Origin: a virus
IMG/VR virus record: IMGVR_UViG_3300017742_000092
Location: 1 to 26,952 of that record
DNA length: 26,952 nt
Reading direction: 5' to 3' (one strand)
The translations under genes and the position numbers were made by a program. The notes below the pieces were generated by a model. The model was not told the DNA's origin, ran no database searches, and saw nothing but the letters and a program-made list of their open reading frames with translations. Below, in pieces: positions 1 through 7,847 of the stretch (position 1 is the stretch's first letter; each line of letters begins with the position of its first letter).

Positions 1-2193
1 AAGAGGCGTCTAGATATGCTGGTTCGTCAGGGCTTAATGTCACCTGCTAAACTTCCTATTCTAAAAAGGGGTCTTGCAAAGTTAAATGATGGTAAAGCTA
101 TGGCACCCAATGAAAGAGATGCCGTTAAGTCATTGTTAAATAGCTTTATGTTTATTGTCTTAGGGGACGATGCAGTATTTAATAGAGCAAAACAAAACAC
201 CCAAAAGAACAAGTATCAACAAGAAGAAAAAGAAACTTGTTCATGTGATTGTGATTGTGATGATGCAATCTGTGAGTCTTGTGGTAAACCAAAAGCAGTT
301 AAAGAAGAATTCGAACCTCATATGATGTACGATCCTAAAACTGGTAAAGGTTACAAAGCTGATAAAGAAGAAGATCATCTACGCATGAAGAAGATGGGCT
401 ATTCGCATGACAAGCCTGAAGTAAAAGAAGAAGCAGAACAGCTAGATGAATATGGCGCGCCACAAAAACCTAAAAAGATGATTAAAGTTAAGGTCGATCC
501 TAAGAAAATCAAAACAAGAGTATCAGACATTGGCGCCGGTGGTAAAGAGTATGTTAGAAAAGATTTCGATGAAGCATATGATACACCAGCAGTGAAGAAG
601 CCAGTATCTCAGATGACGCCAGCTGAAAAGAAAGCGAACGATGATAGACGTAAAGCGTTCAACGAATTCCAAAAGAATAAGCGCAACGAAGCATTTGATC
701 CAGATGATGAAGAAACATTGACAGACGAAGATATGGAAGCAATTCTATCTGGTATTGAAGATGCAGATTTCGTAAGCGAAGACGATTTGACTGAAGGTAG
801 CGAATATAAAACTGGTCACAAGTCCTATACTGATGCAGTCAATCATGCATTTTCACATCATGCAAAAAGAGATAATATTCACTCTAGTCCTGATGATAAA
901 GCACAGCATATTGGATTAGACTCCAAGAAGCCAGGAAATGGCAAAACAACTAGAGTCAATATTCCTGCTAAACATAAAGAATCTGGTAAGAAGCACATGA
1001 TTCATGTGCAAGTCTATAATAAAGGTGGTACTCATCCTTATGAGTTGAATACATACTCAAGTAGTACCAAGTCCATGCAAAAAGAAGGCATGATGGACCG
1101 AGATCCAGAATCTAACTCTTTTAATCGAACCAAATCAAAAACAACCAAAGTACAAACTGGGCAAAAGAAAAATCCTGCAACTGGTAAAATGGAACCAGTA
1201 TATGGTAAATCAACTGCCCCACAAGGATACCCAATGAAAAAAGAAGAGACCGGACCATCCCCGTTAGACGTATGGAAAAAACATAATTTAGGTGAAGGTG
1301 CATTTAAAGACATGGCTACTGCCGCGGAAGAAGATGCAAGGCTAAAAGCACAGAAGAAAGCCGCAGCCGCATCTAAAAAATCAGCCACTGCTGAAAAAGA
1401 AACTGATCCTGGCATCAAGAAAGAAGAAGTTGTTGCTGAAGGTGGAGAAGTTCAAAGAGCATCTGGTCGTCCTATGACTAAGAAAAATCAAATGAATAAG
1501 CCGGTTGGTTATGGTATTCCTGGATCTAAAACACCAAAGCCAAAAGCAAAGAAAGATACTCTAATTGCTAATCCAAAAACTCAGAAGGTACGCAAAGTAA
1601 CTGCAAGCCGCGGCGAGATGGCAGTTAGAAAAGGTTTTGTATACGCTGAAGAGTGGACAACAGAAGAAATTACATCTCTTTTAGAGATGGAGTACAAAGA
1701 TAAATTTCAAGCGATGCTGAAAAAGACTGGTAAGAAATTATCAGATATGTCTGACGAAGACAAAAAGAAATTCTTTAATGCAGTAGATGGAGCGCACAAC
1801 GCAAAGAATGAAGACTTTGAAGTTGGTTATCTAGATTCATTCAATGAGTATACTGCCGAGCAAGAAGAACTTGCCATTGAAGAAGGTGCCGCAGAAGATG
1901 CACGAAGAGATGCCGCGCGGGACAGCAGAGGTTTAGCACCTACTAAGCAAGATAAGCCAGACGTAAAGCATAATTCGAAGACGGACAAGAGCGTAGAGCA
2001 TATCGTCCCTCAGTTGAGAAAGGCAATGTCTATTGGAAAGAAAGTAACTTTTCAAGACGGAAAATCCCATACAATTAGCAAGGGACACGCCGCTAAATTC
2101 TTGAATAAATATATGACAGGTAAGCCAGCAGACAAAGAAAAAATGCAGTCTCACGGTCATACAAGCATCGATCACTTTAAAAAACACGTATAA
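1..2193 (+). CDS. Large charged virion-type protein, 5' end cut by window edge
   Basis: The frame is open from base 1; the first ATG is at 16, and five codons precede it, so the true start probably lies outside the window. About 730 residues are visible, very rich in Lys and Glu. From the ATG at 16, residues 1-60 form a helical conserved-looking block (KLPILKRGLAKL then NERDAVKSLL). A Cys-rich patch follows (C75, C77, C79, C81, C86, C89; the last pair in CESCGK), possibly metal binding. The middle is low-complexity with repeated VKEE/AEE segments, and the C-terminus (last 70 residues) is a compact basic domain with SKGHAAKFLNKY. It precedes two structural genes, so a virion-internal, prohead-core or neck-associated role is likely by position and composition; similar long KKEE-rich proteins occur in virion regions of marine T4-like phages. 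The exact role is not recognised. Confidence 0.75.
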   Translation, partial: KRRLDMLVRQGLMSPAKLPILKRGLAKLNDGKAMAPNERDAVKSLLNSFMFIVLGDDAVFNRAKQNTQKNKYQQEEKETCSCDCDCDDAICESCGKPKAVKEEFEPHMMYDPKTGKGYKADKEEDHLRMKKMGYSHDKPEVKEEAEQLDEYGAPQKPKKMIKVKVDPKKIKTRVSDIGAGGKEYVRKDFDEAYDTPAVKKPVSQMTPAEKKANDDRRKAFNEFQKNKRNEAFDPDDEETLTDEDMEAILSGIEDADFVSEDDLTEGSEYKTGHKSYTDAVNHAFSHHAKRDNIHSSPDDKAQHIGLDSKKPGNGKTTRVNIPAKHKESGKKHMIHVQVYNKGGTHPYELNTYSSSTKSMQKEGMMDRDPESNSFNRTKSKTTKVQTGQKKNPATGKMEPVYGKSTAPQGYPMKKEETGPSPLDVWKKHNLGEGAFKDMATAAEEDARLKAQKKAAAASKKSATAEKETDPGIKKEEVVAEGGEVQRASGRPMTKKNQMNKPVGYGIPGSKTPKPKAKKDTLIANPKTQKVRKVTASRGEMAVRKGFVYAEEWTTEEITSLLEMEYKDKFQAMLKKTGKKLSDMSDEDKKKFFNAVDGAHNAKNEDFEVGYLDSFNEYTAEQEELAIEEGAAEDARRDAARDSRGLAPTKQDKPDVKHNSKTDKSVEHIVPQLRKAMSIGKKVTFQDGKSHTISKGHAAKFLNKYMTGKPADKEKMQSHGHTSIDHFKKHV

Positions 2194-2216
2194 ACAAAAA
2201 CTAGGAGAACACAATC

Positions 2217-2993
2217 ATGTCCGCATGGGGAAAAACAGACGATAAGACTAGTTCAGGTACCATAGCACTTACTACTGCAGGTGCTGTTACTGGAACTAGC
2301 ACAGCTTTCACTACTGAAAGCGCAATTGGTGACACTCTCACCGCAAACTCAATCGATTTCAGAATTACTGCAATTGCATCTGATACTGCCGCTACGGTAG
2401 TAAATGCTAATGCCGCTGGTACTGCTATTGTAGCACAATCTGCAGGCGCCGCTTACACATTGAGCGAAAAGCCTAAATCTATTGGTTCTAATTCAGTTGG
2501 TGGTTACACATCTGAAACTACATTTGGTGTAGATGAGAACGAAATGGCAGCCAACCCAGATATTGGTGCTGGTCATGCTGGATGGGTTCACGTAAGAACT
2601 AACGGATCTCGTAAAATCTCAGAAACATTAGTAGCATTATCTAAGAATGGTATTACTGGCGATGCTGAAGATACAGAGTTTGAAGACTTCTTGATCTCTA
2701 TCACTACTCAGCCTTCTGATAGCACTAAAGCTAGTGGAGAAGCAGAGTCGTTTGCTGTAGTTTCTACAATTTCTGGTTCTGGTGGCACACAGACATTCCA
2801 GTGGCAGTTGCAGACAGGTGGTACAGGATCATTTAGTAACATTTCAAATGCCGGTGTATACACCACAGCAACAACAGCTACTTTGAATATTTCAGACAAC
2901 ACAGGTCTTTCAACTAATAAGTACCGTTGTGTTATTAGTGCAACAGGCGCAGATGATGTAACATCTACCGCTGCCACACTGACTGAAAGCTAA
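2217..2993 (+). CDS. Virion surface protein with C-terminal Ig-like domain
   Basis: This 258-residue protein is rich in Thr, Ser, Ala and Gly and nearly free of Cys, as expected for a beta-structured virion protein. The N-terminal ~80 residues (VTGTSTAFTTE, then GDTLTANSIDFRI) resemble a beta-barrel module common in T4-like marine phage structural proteins. Residues ~165-258 look like one Ig-like domain: it begins with TTQPSDST, has a central FQWQLQ tryptophan strand and the late-strand YRCVISATGAD motif with the Tyr-x-Cys pattern of Ig folds. Such domains usually decorate capsids or tails and may bind cell-surface or mucus glycans. A strong ribosome site (aggag, 2203-2207) precedes the ATG. 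Decoration or tail-surface assignment rests on composition, the Ig-like fold and neighbours. Confidence 0.75.
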   Translation: MSAWGKTDDKTSSGTIALTTAGAVTGTSTAFTTESAIGDTLTANSIDFRITAIASDTAATVVNANAAGTAIVAQSAGAAYTLSEKPKSIGSNSVGGYTSETTFGVDENEMAANPDIGAGHAGWVHVRTNGSRKISETLVALSKNGITGDAEDTEFEDFLISITTQPSDSTKASGEAESFAVVSTISGSGGTQTFQWQLQTGGTGSFSNISNAGVYTTATTATLNISDNTGLSTNKYRCVISATGADDVTSTAATLTES

Positions 2994-3001
2994 TATAAAT
3001 A
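2994..3001 (+). promoter_or_regulatory. T4-type late promoter TATAAATA
   Basis: The octamer TATAAATA is an exact match to the T4 late -10 element recognised by RNA polymerase carrying gp55 (known biology). It sits right after the stop of the Ig-like gene, 23 bases before the next ATG and just upstream of an AGGAG ribosome site at 3013-3017, so it would give a leader of about 16 bases for the small structural gene. Confidence 0.75.
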
Positions 3002-3024
3002 CTTTGAACAATAGGAGTATTTAA

Positions 3025-3471
3025 ATGGCTGATTCGAAAGTAAGTGAACTCACGGCGGCAACATCTGTTGCCGCTACTGACAAATTGTACCTCGTAGCTG
3101 GTAGTGATAGTAAAAATATTACTATTGCCAACGTATTTGCTACGGTACCTACCCCGGTGTCTTTTTCTGGTAAAGTTAGCATTGCTGGCACACCAGATAC
3201 TATTGCCGCACCGGGTGCCATCTCAGTTGCAACTAATACGACACTAATTACAAATCCTTCAACATCAGGAAATTGTACTATTGTTGCTGGTGTAGCTGGC
3301 CAGATAAAGAACATCATCATGACATCGAACACTGGTTCTAATACTGTGACGCTTCAAGACTCACAGCTAGGACACAGTTCGATTGCTTTCGCTAACGCCG
3401 GTGACACTGCCCAGATTATTTACTTGAACGACAAGTGGTATTGCATTGGAGGTACGGCTACCGTATCATAA
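3025..3471 (+). CDS. Small beta-structured virion protein
   Basis: This 148-residue protein opens with SKVSELTAATSVAATDKLYLV, a start module seen in many phage tail-fibre and decoration proteins (shown here split: SKVSELTAA plus ATDKLYLV). The rest is Thr/Ala/Gly/Ser-rich short beta strands, ending with a WYCIGG segment like the C-terminal end of repetitive phage surface proteins. It has its own T4-type late promoter at 2994 and a good AGGAG site. A virion surface or tail-associated protein is the best reading; which structure it belongs to cannot be told from sequence alone. Confidence 0.65.
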   Translation: MADSKVSELTAATSVAATDKLYLVAGSDSKNITIANVFATVPTPVSFSGKVSIAGTPDTIAAPGAISVATNTTLITNPSTSGNCTIVAGVAGQIKNIIMTSNTGSNTVTLQDSQLGHSSIAFANAGDTAQIIYLNDKWYCIGGTATVS

Positions 3472-3488
3472 TATAAAGAATTTACTTA

Positions 3489-3872
3489 ATGATAGAATTG
3501 AATGAAGATACTTTCTTGGTTTATGCACTTAAAAATTATAACAATCCAGAATGTTCTGGTATAGATGATTTTGAAGAAGATACTAAGAGATTTAAGTACC
3601 TAAAAAGATTATTTAATAGATATGAAAGTAGCGGTGTACTCAAAGACAGATTGATTATCAATCATTTGATAGTCTTATACAATGTATTTGATAAATCTGC
3701 TACATCAATGTTGTTTTTTAAAATAGATAAAGAGCATTGGTCCATATTGAAAACATTTTTGGTATTTTTAAATAGAATGCCAATGGAACAAATTGTGACT
3801 GGTGGTGTTAAGATAGAAGAAACAGATATACCACTAAATTTTGAGATCATAAATTTACTTAGGAATATTTAA
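3489..3872 (+). CDS. Conserved T4-like phage protein, unknown function
   Basis: This 127-residue acidic protein has the form of a small alpha-helical family I recall from marine T4-like phages, with the N-terminal pattern MIELNEDTFLVYALKNY and a later FKYLKRLFNRY helix. It has no signal peptide, membrane segment or catalytic motif. No clear Shine-Dalgarno precedes the ATG; a TATAAAGA that differs from the late consensus by one base lies at 3472-3479. Its stop overlaps the next start as TAATG, so it is translationally coupled to the next gene. Position between structural genes and the primase suggests a late or assembly-related role, but function is unknown. Confidence 0.7.
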   Translation: MIELNEDTFLVYALKNYNNPECSGIDDFEEDTKRFKYLKRLFNRYESSGVLKDRLIINHLIVLYNVFDKSATSMLFFKIDKEHWSILKTFLVFLNRMPMEQIVTGGVKIEETDIPLNFEIINLLRNI

Positions 3873-4390
3873 TGTCACGTACAATTGATGCACTAATTGT
3901 CTACCGAATTCTTAGATTGTTCGCAACTAAGATTGAGGACTTTGATGCGTATAAATTGGGTGTCATTGATGCTAATGGTAAAAAATTAAGAAATCCTAAG
4001 ACAGAAGAAGAACGCAACTCTTGGACAATGCTGACTCGTTTTGTTCTTAAAGTTAAGTCTTCATTGTTAAAATCTTCTGATATGAATGCAAGAAGATTCT
4101 TGACATTTGCCGCCGCAGTTGCTATACTGAGAGAACATGGCGAAGAAGCAGAAGATAACCTCGATCTACTAGAATTGTATATGCAAGATGAAAATGTTAT
4201 TAAAGAAGCCACTTTACTAGAAGATCATAACCTTATGTCATTTAAGTCATTTCTCACAGACGAAGCCGCAATGTCAGTGGGAGCAGGTGGTATTGATGGC
4301 ATTGGAATAGGTCCTAAGGGTGAACCGGGCAGAGATCCAGTACTGATGCCCATGAACCGAAGAAAGAAGAAGAAGAAAAATGCCAGTTGA
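3872..4390 (+). CDS. Conserved T4-like phage protein, unknown function
   Basis: This 172-residue protein is recognisable as a family in marine T4-like phages by its N-terminal layout (YRILRLFATKIEDFDAYKLG, then GVIDANGKKL) followed by a helical middle with LTFAAAVAILREH. The C-terminus has a glycine-rich GIDGIGIGPKGEPGRDPV segment, the kind of conserved tail seen in these phages, and ends in a run of lysines and arginines. Start overlaps the upstream stop (TAATG) and the end overlaps the next gene by 11 bases. No enzymatic motif is visible. A virion-assembly role is possible from position but not supported directly. Confidence 0.7.
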   Translation: MSRTIDALIVYRILRLFATKIEDFDAYKLGVIDANGKKLRNPKTEEERNSWTMLTRFVLKVKSSLLKSSDMNARRFLTFAAAVAILREHGEEAEDNLDLLELYMQDENVIKEATLLEDHNLMSFKSFLTDEAAMSVGAGGIDGIGIGPKGEPGRDPVLMPMNRRKKKKKNAS

Positions 4391-4874
4391 GTCTGAACTT
4401 AATACGAAAGTCGCTCTATTGGAGCAAAATGTTGATAGCCTTTCGGGGTTGTTTGGAAGATTAGATGACGCCATTGATAAAATGGGTGAAGTTTCTAATT
4501 CAATTAACCAATTACTGGCGGTGCATGAAGAAAGAATAGCGGCTACTGCGATAGATACTGGAGAACTTTTTCAATTGGTAGAAAAACGTAGAGAAGAACA
4601 AGATGCAATGGAAAAAGAGTTGCATTCTAGAATTACTACCCAAAGTAGAGAAATCAAGGAAGAACTCCGAGATGACTACAAGAGGCTGGTAGATGCCATG
4701 AGCGAAATTAAGGGTATGCTCAGAACTGGTATGGAAGCAAATCAGAAGGTACAGAGCGAGTTGGAAAGTAGATTGAAGTCTGTAGAACGTAGACAATGGA
4801 TCAGTGTTGGAGCCGCAATGGCGGGTGGCTTTATTATAGGAACTTTCCTAGAAATTTTATCATTTTTCTCTTGA
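4380..4874 (+). CDS. Coiled-coil protein with C-terminal membrane anchor
   Basis: The 164 residues are mostly heptad-rich charged helix (about 5-140), typical of a coiled coil, followed by one hydrophobic segment at about 141-160 (ISVGAAMAGGFIIGTFLEIL) with no N-terminal signal. This predicts a tail-anchored cytoplasmic coiled coil, topology N-in. It overlaps the previous gene by 11 bases and lacks a strong ribosome site, so it is probably translationally coupled. The family occurs next to the same neighbours in T4-like marine phages as I recall them. It might organise a membrane-linked assembly site or affect lysis timing, but it lacks the layout of a classical holin or spanin. Confidence 0.65.
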   Translation: MPVESELNTKVALLEQNVDSLSGLFGRLDDAIDKMGEVSNSINQLLAVHEERIAATAIDTGELFQLVEKRREEQDAMEKELHSRITTQSREIKEELRDDYKRLVDAMSEIKGMLRTGMEANQKVQSELESRLKSVERRQWISVGAAMAGGFIIGTFLEILSFFS

Positions 4875-4899
4875 CATTCTACATAGATCCAGTTATACT
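4871..4899 (+). promoter_or_regulatory. Sigma70-type promoter for the primase gene
   Basis: TTGACA at 4871-4876 and TATACT at 4894-4899 are separated by 17 bases, an almost perfect housekeeping-sigma promoter. The TGA inside the -35 hexamer is also the stop codon of the upstream coiled-coil gene. Predicted start near 4906 gives a short leader before the primase ATG at 4925. It marks the switch from the late structural genes to an early/replication unit. Confidence 0.8.
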
Positions 4900-4924
4900 G
4901 TGATCTAAATGGCAGGGTTATATC

Positions 4925-5971
4925 ATGAGTTTATATATTGACGTTAAATACCTCAACTTAATATCCCATAGATTCGAAAGATTTAAACGAAAAGACGATT
5001 ATCTCTTCAACGTGAGATGTCCTATCTGTGGCGACTCCCAAAAGAAAAAGAGTAAGATGCGTGGTTACTTTTACCGCAAAGAAGGTGGTATGTTCTATAA
5101 GTGCCACAACTGTGATTATGGTACAAATTTTGGTAATATGCTGAAGCAACTAGATCAGCTATCTTACAAAGAATATGTCCTTGAGAGATATCAAAACGGA
5201 CAATCAAAATTCACTTCACATAAAGAACCAGAACTGCCAGACTTTAAGCCTAAGTTTCGTGAACAGTTTGCACCCATACCACCCAAGCCTAAAAGTCTTA
5301 TAGATAGTTTAATGGATAGACTTGATACTTTACCGTATGATCATGAAGCGGTAAAATATTGTGAGTCACGGGCTATACCAAAAAGTGCGTATGATAGATT
5401 GTACTATGTTGATAATATCCAAGACGTGGTTCAATTGAATCATAAGTATAAAGAGTCTATTAAAACAGAAGAGCCACGCCTTGCCATTCCTTTTTTTGAC
5501 GGCAATGGAAAACTTCTGTCGGTAGCACTTAGAGCAATGCGTGGAGAATCTCTACGTTACATTATTATTAAGGTGCATGAAGATGCACCAACAGTATTCG
5601 GTCTTGATAAGATCGATGTGAATGAGCAAATCACAGTGGTTGAAGGACAACTTGATAGCTTATTTTTGGACAATGCGATCTCTGTATCGGGAACTAGTTT
5701 CTCAAAGATAGAGAGTCTCAATTTGCCCAAAGAACGGTTGAATATCGTATTTGATAATCAACCTAAGAATACTGAAATCTGTAAGTTAATGAAGAAATAT
5801 ATAGATTTGCAGTATTCCATTTGTATCTGGCCAGACGAAGTTTCTGGTAAAGATATTAATGAAATGGTACTGAGTGGGTTGACACGGCAACGTATTTCTG
5901 ATATAATACGTAATAATACTTTTGCTGGTCTTCAGGCTCAGATGAAATTATCTTCATGGAAAAAATGTTAG
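4925..5971 (+). CDS. 61: DNA primase, T4 gp61-like
   Basis: This 348-residue protein matches the T4 gp61 primase layout. A zinc-binding domain near the N-terminus holds C32-x2-C35 (RCPICGDS) and C60-x2-C63 (KCHNCDYG), with the arginine/lysine-rich MRGYFY segment between them as in gp61. A TOPRIM-type motif follows at about E240 (EGQLDSLF, with D244), the metal-binding part of the RNA-polymerising core. In T4 it works with helicase gp41 to lay RNA primers on the lagging strand. It has its own sigma70 promoter and is followed by genes for nucleotide supply. Length fits the family (T4 gp61 is about 340 residues). Confidence 0.9.
   Translation: MSLYIDVKYLNLISHRFERFKRKDDYLFNVRCPICGDSQKKKSKMRGYFYRKEGGMFYKCHNCDYGTNFGNMLKQLDQLSYKEYVLERYQNGQSKFTSHKEPELPDFKPKFREQFAPIPPKPKSLIDSLMDRLDTLPYDHEAVKYCESRAIPKSAYDRLYYVDNIQDVVQLNHKYKESIKTEEPRLAIPFFDGNGKLLSVALRAMRGESLRYIIIKVHEDAPTVFGLDKIDVNEQITVVEGQLDSLFLDNAISVSGTSFSKIESLNLPKERLNIVFDNQPKNTEICKLMKKYIDLQYSICIWPDEVSGKDINEMVLSGLTRQRISDIIRNNTFAGLQAQMKLSSWKKC
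5879..5907 (+). promoter_or_regulatory. Consensus sigma70 promoter inside the primase gene
   Basis: TTGACA at 5879-5884, a 17-base spacer and TATAAT at 5902-5907 make a perfect consensus promoter within the last 100 bases of the primase reading frame. The predicted start near 5914 would give a leader of about 70 bases for the small EF-hand/AT-hook gene that starts at 5984, letting it be expressed early and independently. Confidence 0.7.
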
Positions 5972-5983
5972 GAGAAATTGAAC

Positions 5984-6295
5984 ATGACGATTTGGCAAAA
6001 GATCAAAGCCTTTTTTGGTGTATTAGACTACAACAAAGACGGTGTGGTATCCTCCCAAGATGCGAAAGACGCAGTGGCGGATGCTAAAAATAAGGTAACT
6101 GATACCGTTGACGAAATCAAAACTGAGACTAAACGCAGAGTTAAGCGAGTCAAAGAAGAGATTTCAGATGTAGCAGAAGCCGCAAAAGATGTCGCTGACC
6201 AAGCTGGCGATGTAGTTGATGCTGTCAAAGGTAAACCAAGACGTGGTAGACCTAAGAAAGCAGGTACTAAAAAAGCACCAGCAAAGAAAAAATAA
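5984..6295 (+). CDS. Small protein with EF-hand loop, amphipathic helices and AT-hook tail
   Basis: The 103-residue protein starts at ATG 5984, eight bases after GGAGA at 5971-5975; an in-frame TTG at 5978 is too close to that site. Residues 15-26 (DYNKDGVVSSQD) form a calcium-type EF-hand loop with D15, N17, D19, G20, V22 and an Asp at loop position 12. Residues 27-80 are an Ala/Asp/Val/Lys-rich amphipathic helix stretch. Residues 84-92 (KPRRGRPKK) fit an AT-hook, which binds the minor groove of AT-rich DNA, and the end is a basic KAPAKKK tail. A DNA-binding, perhaps nucleoid- or genome-organising role is inferred. Similar small EF-hand proteins occur in marine phages; no experimental function is known to me. 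Confidence 0.65.
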   Translation: MTIWQKIKAFFGVLDYNKDGVVSSQDAKDAVADAKNKVTDTVDEIKTETKRRVKRVKEEISDVAEAAKDVADQAGDVVDAVKGKPRRGRPKKAGTKKAPAKKK

Positions 6296-6325
6296 AAACC
6301 TAATCCCTTAACCACGGACTATATT

Positions 6326-7006
6326 ATGCAACAATCAGTAAAATTGATAGGTTTGACATCCCCAAGTGCTATCACGGGAACAAGAACGGCAGAAGAACTA
6401 GTAGCTTATGCCGCCCGTGTTAGCAACCCAGGGAATCAGAACAACGAAAAAACTGCACCAAAATTACTTTCCTACTTGATCAAGGAGAATCACTGGTCTC
6501 CGTTTGAAATGGTATCTATGACTATGGAAATAGTTACTACCAGAGACATATCCAGACAGATTATTCGCCATCGTAGTTTTAGTTTTCAAGAGTTCAGTCA
6601 GCGGTATGCGGTATCTAACGATTTCGTAACCCGTGAAGCGCGACTACAAGACAAAAAGAATCGCCAGAACAGTATAGCGATTGACCGTAAAGATGTTAAG
6701 CAAATCGAACTTGCTGAAGAGTGGAATATGCAACAGGTCAAACTAACAGAAAAAATTAAAAAACTATACAAGTGGGCATTAGACAATGGCATCGCAAAAG
6801 AACAAGCACGTGCCATTTTACCAGAAGGTAACACGATGACTACATTGTATATGTCTGGTACACTCAGAAGCTGGATTCATTATTGTCAGTTACGTAAAAC
6901 AAATGGCACTCAAGCAGAGCATATGGAAGTTGCTGAACTAGCTTGGAAAGTTATTGAAGCACAGTTTCCTAATGTGACAGAAGCGGTCGATAATCTTGAT
7001 TCATAG
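6326..7006 (+). CDS. thyX: Flavin-dependent thymidylate synthase ThyX
   Basis: The 226-residue protein carries the ThyX signature RHRSFSFQEFSQRY (R81, H82, R83; S91, R93), which binds FAD and dUMP, and the earlier HWSPFE segment (55-60) typical of the family. ThyX makes dTMP from dUMP using methylene-tetrahydrofolate and reduced flavin, and replaces the ThyA-type enzyme (td) of phage T4. Length is normal for ThyX (about 210-250 residues). It works downstream of the dCMP deaminase and ribonucleotide reductase encoded further along. The end overlaps the glycosyltransferase-like gene by 11 bases, so the two are probably co-expressed. Confidence 0.95.
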   Translation: MQQSVKLIGLTSPSAITGTRTAEELVAYAARVSNPGNQNNEKTAPKLLSYLIKENHWSPFEMVSMTMEIVTTRDISRQIIRHRSFSFQEFSQRYAVSNDFVTREARLQDKKNRQNSIAIDRKDVKQIELAEEWNMQQVKLTEKIKKLYKWALDNGIAKEQARAILPEGNTMTTLYMSGTLRSWIHYCQLRKTNGTQAEHMEVAELAWKVIEAQFPNVTEAVDNLDS

Positions 7007-7847
7007 CATCTATATACCTACAGTCAGAAGAGCAGACAATCAAATATTTTTTGAAAGTCTGCCTCGTGAACTTCAAGAGAAAGTCATAATGGTAGTCCAA
7101 CCAGATGAACGACACCTGTACAACTATGACTGTGAGTACCTTGAGATACCACAGAGTATTGTAGGTAGCTGGACACAACTAGCACAGACTAGACACTTCA
7201 TTCATAAACACGCTGGTGCCGTAAAATACGCAGTGGTGGACGATGATATAACCCTAAAGAGAAGAAACTCAAAGTACTGGACAGGCGAATCAAACATGGA
7301 GACAAGCAGACAGCCTGCAACTTCATCTGAGATTTTGCGGTGCTTTGAGCAACTATCATCTTGGTTAGATGAAGACGATATTGGTATTGCGGGTGCATCA
7401 AATAGTGAAGCACCACCAGCAAATGCTGAATGGGTAGATACCAAAGGTATATTCTCTATGGTATTTGTTGACGGTAGAATGTTATCACCAGTACTTGATG
7501 AAATGGATATAACTTCTATTCGTGTAGCAGAGGATGTGTTGTTCATTTATGAATGTTTATCTAAGGGTATCAATACCAGACAATCTACAGAGTGGATGTA
7601 TGACAATGGTTCTCTTAGATCAAGTATGCAAGACTCTAGAGTAATCTGGACTGATATGCATGAAGAGAAGTTGGATGATTATTTTCAGACTGACGAACAT
7701 TATGGCGCACTTGAATTCATTAGAAACAAATTCCCAGAAGGTATGAAGATTTACGAAAAAGATGGTAAAAGAAAAAATACCAAGTACTGGAAAAAAGTTT
7801 ATAAACCACGTAACACACCTTCATTAGAGGCATTATTGAATGATTGA
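6996..7847 (+). CDS. GT-A glycosyltransferase-like protein (TAGT-type)
   Basis: This 283-residue protein has the features of the phage TET-associated glycosyltransferase class: an N-terminal YIPTVRRAD strand-loop where these enzymes have YIPSxGR, a central KVIMVVQPDE strand, the TRHFIHKHA helix and the acidic triad D82-D83-D84 (KYAVVDDDITLKRR), the likely metal/nucleotide-sugar-binding DxD. The best start is TTG at 6996, since the YIPT strand begins six codons later and no ATG lies before it; it overlaps thyX by 11 bases. TAGT proteins are predicted to add sugars to hydroxymethylated pyrimidines in phage DNA, but no base hydroxylase is in this window, so a surface-glycan or other acceptor remains possible. 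The fold call is fairly firm, the substrate is not. Confidence 0.6.
   Translation: MIHSIYIPTVRRADNQIFFESLPRELQEKVIMVVQPDERHLYNYDCEYLEIPQSIVGSWTQLAQTRHFIHKHAGAVKYAVVDDDITLKRRNSKYWTGESNMETSRQPATSSEILRCFEQLSSWLDEDDIGIAGASNSEAPPANAEWVDTKGIFSMVFVDGRMLSPVLDEMDITSIRVAEDVLFIYECLSKGINTRQSTEWMYDNGSLRSSMQDSRVIWTDMHEEKLDDYFQTDEHYGALEFIRNKFPEGMKIYEKDGKRKNTKYWKKVYKPRNTPSLEALLND

Noticed and set aside
1038-1418. 126-codon minus-strand frame inside the first gene
   Set aside because: Complement of the Lys/Glu-rich coding frame; no ribosome site, promoter or recognisable product.
3472-3479. TATAAAGA as a late promoter for the gene at 3489
   Set aside because: One mismatch to TATAAATA and only nine bases from the ATG, leaving almost no leader.
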